The position numbers were made by a program, and so were the translations under genes. A DNA stretch of 36,802 nucleotides from Pinguiococcus pyrenoidosus (lineage: Eukaryota > Sar > Pinguiophyceae > Pinguiochrysidales > Pinguiochrysidaceae): NCBI GenBank assembly GCA_019677205.1, contig JAAMXY010001188.1:1-36802 (forward strand). The letters run 5' to 3'. The notes under the pieces were generated by a model. The model searched no databases and had not been told where the DNA came from. It saw nothing but the letters and a program-made list of their open reading frames with translations. Shown piece by piece: positions 35,109 through 36,802 of the stretch; the stretch's first letter is position 1; each line of letters begins with the position of its first letter.

Positions 35109-35250
35109 TCACAGGCGAATCGAAAAGCGGAAACCGCTGGCTTGGTCGAGGAACTCCCGTGCGTTCTGATATTCATCAGCCTCCGTGCTGCCCACGCACT
35201 TGAACACAAACTCGGCGGCATCCGCTCCAGCGAATGCAAAGAGATTCTGG
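35109..35250 (-). other. Possible orphan 3' exon, function unknown
   Basis: After a plausible acceptor GTGCCGCCCAG at about 35,251 the frame reads NLFAFAGADAAEFVFKCVG, then STEADEYQNAREFLDQASG, FRFSIRL and a stop. The composition (mixed acidic, aromatic and aliphatic residues, few Arg/Pro runs) looks more like true coding sequence than the surrounding frames. No start or upstream exon is identified between it and the CBS gene. It could be a gene remnant, an alternative exon or chance. Confidence 0.25.
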
Positions 35251-35387
35251 GCGGCACAAGCTTTCCGGACTCGCCTGCGTGGGTCGTCGGGTTCTCCAGT
35301 TCTCCGGATCTCCGCGGCTCGGGGGGGGCCGTCTCGGGCACCGAAATCACGACCAGTTGGCGGAGTGACGCCACGGCGTCGCTCACG

Positions 35388-35464
35388 CATCGTGGTGGGG
35401 GTTCCACATCGTGGTGGGGGTTCCACATCGTGGTTGGGGTTCCACATAGTGGTTGGGGTTACCA
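35388..35464. repeat. G-rich 19-bp minisatellite, four copies
   Basis: Units at 35388, 35407, 35426 and 35445 follow CATCGTGGTGGGGGTTCCA; the last two have GGTTGGGG instead of GGTGGGGG and the last is 20 bp. Each unit contributes a G4-G5 run, so four G-runs fall within about 75 bp. Confidence 0.92.
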
Positions 35465-35490
35465 AGCGCCCAAGCGCCCAAGCGCTCAAG
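35463..35490. repeat. 8-bp direct repeat, three and a half copies
   Basis: CAAGCGCC occurs at 35463 and 35471, CAAGCGCT at 35479, then a partial CAAG. It directly abuts the G-rich minisatellite, making a compound repeat locus. Confidence 0.85.
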
Positions 35491-35739
35491 AAAGGCTCCA
35501 GCAACATGCGACACGTGTGCGAGCGGTTCGCGCACGAGAGAGCAAGCGGACGTCCTCGCCGCACACAGCGTGATACACGCGAGGCCGGCGGCGGCGGACG
35601 AGCAGACCAGAGCAAAAGCAGGGAAGGGAAGAGATCTGGTGCGAACGAAGTACATTTATGCAATACGATGGGGAGAAGACTGTCAAGAGGAGCGGCAAGC
35701 GCTGGACTTCAGCGCCTCGGCTCGCGCGCGCACAAGGAT

Positions 35740-36345
35740 CTAGACGTGCTCAAAGTAGGCCCCCCGGCCCATGGTGAAGTCGGTGAGCTTGCTGATCATC
35801 TCATCCTTCTCCTTCACGAGCTCCTTGATGAGGTCCTTGACCGAGAGCATGCCCACGACGTCGCCGTCCTCGCCCACGACTGGCAAGTGGCGGATGTCTC
35901 GGGCCAGCATCATCCCCATGCAGTCCTGTACCGAATCGGAGGTGTTCGCCACCACCATGTTCGCCTCCGAGGTGCAGATCTCGGACACCTTGACGTCCAC
36001 GCTCTTGCGGCCGAGCAGAGCCACCTTGGTCACGTAGTCTCGCTCGCTGATGATGCCCGCCACCTTGCCCTCCTTGCTCACCACGACGAGGCAGCCGATG
36101 TTGTACGCGGCGAAGCGCTGCACCGCCTCGTACACCGAGGCGTCTTCGTCGATCTTGAAGTCGATCTTAAAGTAGCACGACTTCTCCCAGGCGTTGCTCG
36201 CCGTGGACGAGAGGCCGATTTGAAGGAAGTGCGACAGCATGGGGGCGCTGGCATAACTCCGCTCCTGAGCCGCGCGTCCCGCTCGGCCGAGCTGCGACAG
36301 CGATGCGACGCCCCGCTGGGCGAGAGCTCGTCGGAGGGCCAGCAT
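35740..36345 (-). CDS. CBS-pair protein, probably mitochondrial (CBSX3-like)
   Basis: A single exon of 201 residues. The start is the first ATG in frame (36345); the open frame extends upstream only to a TTG. Residues 1-34 (MLALRRALAQRG ... QERSYASAP) are rich in Arg, Ala and Ser with no acidic residue before Glu28, a strong mitochondrial presequence. CBS 1 spans about 62-125, with VYEAVQRFAAYNIGCLVVV and GIISERDYVTKVAL. CBS 2 spans about 128-182, with VQDCMGMMLARDIRHLPVV and GMLSVKDLIKELV. CBS pairs bind adenosine nucleotides and act as energy sensors. In plants, CBSX3 is a mitochondrial protein of this size and layout that regulates thioredoxin; that parallel is inferred. No other domain is present. 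Confidence 0.9.
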   Translation of the reverse strand: MLALRRALAQRGVASLSQLGRAGRAAQERSYASAPMLSHFLQIGLSSTASNAWEKSCYFKIDFKIDEDASVYEAVQRFAAYNIGCLVVVSKEGKVAGIISERDYVTKVALLGRKSVDVKVSEICTSEANMVVANTSDSVQDCMGMMLARDIRHLPVVGEDGDVVGMLSVKDLIKELVKEKDEMISKLTDFTMGRGAYFEHV

Positions 36346-36802
36346 CTGTGTACAAACCGCCGCGCGCAGCTGCGAAGTTCTTGGCGTCTGCCGAAGGGAA
36401 ATGCCAAGTACCAATTGCCTGGGTTGGGTTCAGCTCGCCATGCCGAAGTCCGAAAGGCGCGAAAACGAGAAGTCGTGCGCGTGCTACAGCCGCATAGGGA
36501 TCCAAACCGATGGGCCCGTTATCGTGGCATCGAAAGTAAAATCCAGCGAAACTTCAAGTACTGTGGACTGCGGGGCCGCGTCATTGGCCTACGGGGAGTG
36601 GTTGCGCGATCCTTGCGAGCACGTTGCAAAGTCACAAGGGAAAGCCGATGCGCCAATCGCCGTGGACGCCTCGTTTCCCGCCGTCTGCTGGGACCACGAG
36701 TGAAACACGTCACACGCAGCTACGTCGGCCATTGGCTCGACGGCCATCTGCCGGGCCTCGAACCAGTTGCTATGCAAGCGTAGTAGGTTTTTGAAATATA
36801 GT
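36346..36802. other. Upstream region of the CBS gene, no gene seen
   Basis: About 457 bp to the right edge; presumably the promoter of the minus-strand CBS gene. Open frames here are short or antisense, with no recognisable product. Confidence 0.5.

Larger units (their letters stand above)
34890..35739. other. Convergent intergenic region, PSMG3 / CBS gene
   Basis: About 850 bp between two stop codons. It contains a candidate orphan exon on the minus strand (35109-35250), a G-rich 19-bp minisatellite and an 8-bp repeat. No complete gene can be supported. Confidence 0.5.

Noticed and set aside
36346-36414. Extension of the CBS protein to 36414
   Set aside because: The upstream codon is TTG, not ATG; starting at 36345 gives a well-formed mitochondrial presequence.
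35185-36783. 532-codon plus-strand open frame
   Set aside because: It runs antisense through the CBS gene and through the minisatellites; the Leu/His/Val-rich composition is the shadow of the CBS codons.
1-36802. tRNA, rRNA or transposon genes
   Set aside because: I saw no cloverleaf, rRNA core motif, reverse transcriptase, transposase or terminal repeats; a covariance-model scan would be needed to exclude small RNAs.

Overview
The window is nuclear DNA of a GC-rich, probably unicellular eukaryote. The evidence is short GT-AG introns (about 58-152 nt), typical eukaryotic proteins (a formin, a proteasome assembly chaperone, mitochondrial-type presequences) and microsatellites; I see no bacterial operon signals. 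The PTEN-PH-FH2 formin and the giant IPT/TIG protein with EVQ-type repeats point to a protist with SAR-like gene content (stramenopile, dinoflagellate or chromerid type). I cannot name the species.

Region 1 (about 1-24,546, minus strand) is one gene that runs off the left edge. After a signal-peptide exon and one 88-nt intron, a single exon stays open for about 24.3 kb, giving roughly 8,150 residues in the window with no stop. The order is signal peptide, LamG-like domain, cadherin-like module, about 56 tandem IPT/TIG domains, a block of beta modules led by seven copies of a 14-residue EVQ repeat, three IPT domains, more beta modules, three more IPT domains, four more EVQ repeats and further beta modules. 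It is probably a secreted or surface-anchored adhesion or matrix protein; its C-terminus is outside the window.

Region 2 (24,547-25,724) is a divergent intergenic stretch with a CT microsatellite and a 13-bp triplicate. Region 3 (25,725-31,289, plus strand) encodes an unconventional formin of about 1,760 residues: PTEN-like phosphatase with C2-like region, PH domain, four WASH-CCDC53-like repeats and FH2, without a canonical proline-rich FH1.

Region 4 (31,290-36,802) is compact. A nine-exon short-form tRNase Z (minus, 31,688-33,988) converges on the formin across an 18-unit CAAGT repeat. A three-exon proteasome assembly chaperone 3 (PSMG3/PAC3; plus, 34,327-34,889) diverges from tRNase Z. 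A single-exon mitochondrial-type CBS-pair protein (minus, 35,740-36,345) ends the window. Between the last two lie G-rich minisatellites and one possible orphan exon. Apart from shared intergenic regions, the genes look functionally independent: surface protein, actin nucleation, tRNA 3' processing, proteasome assembly and mitochondrial sensing. Most long open frames opposite these genes are antisense shadows of GC-rich codon use.
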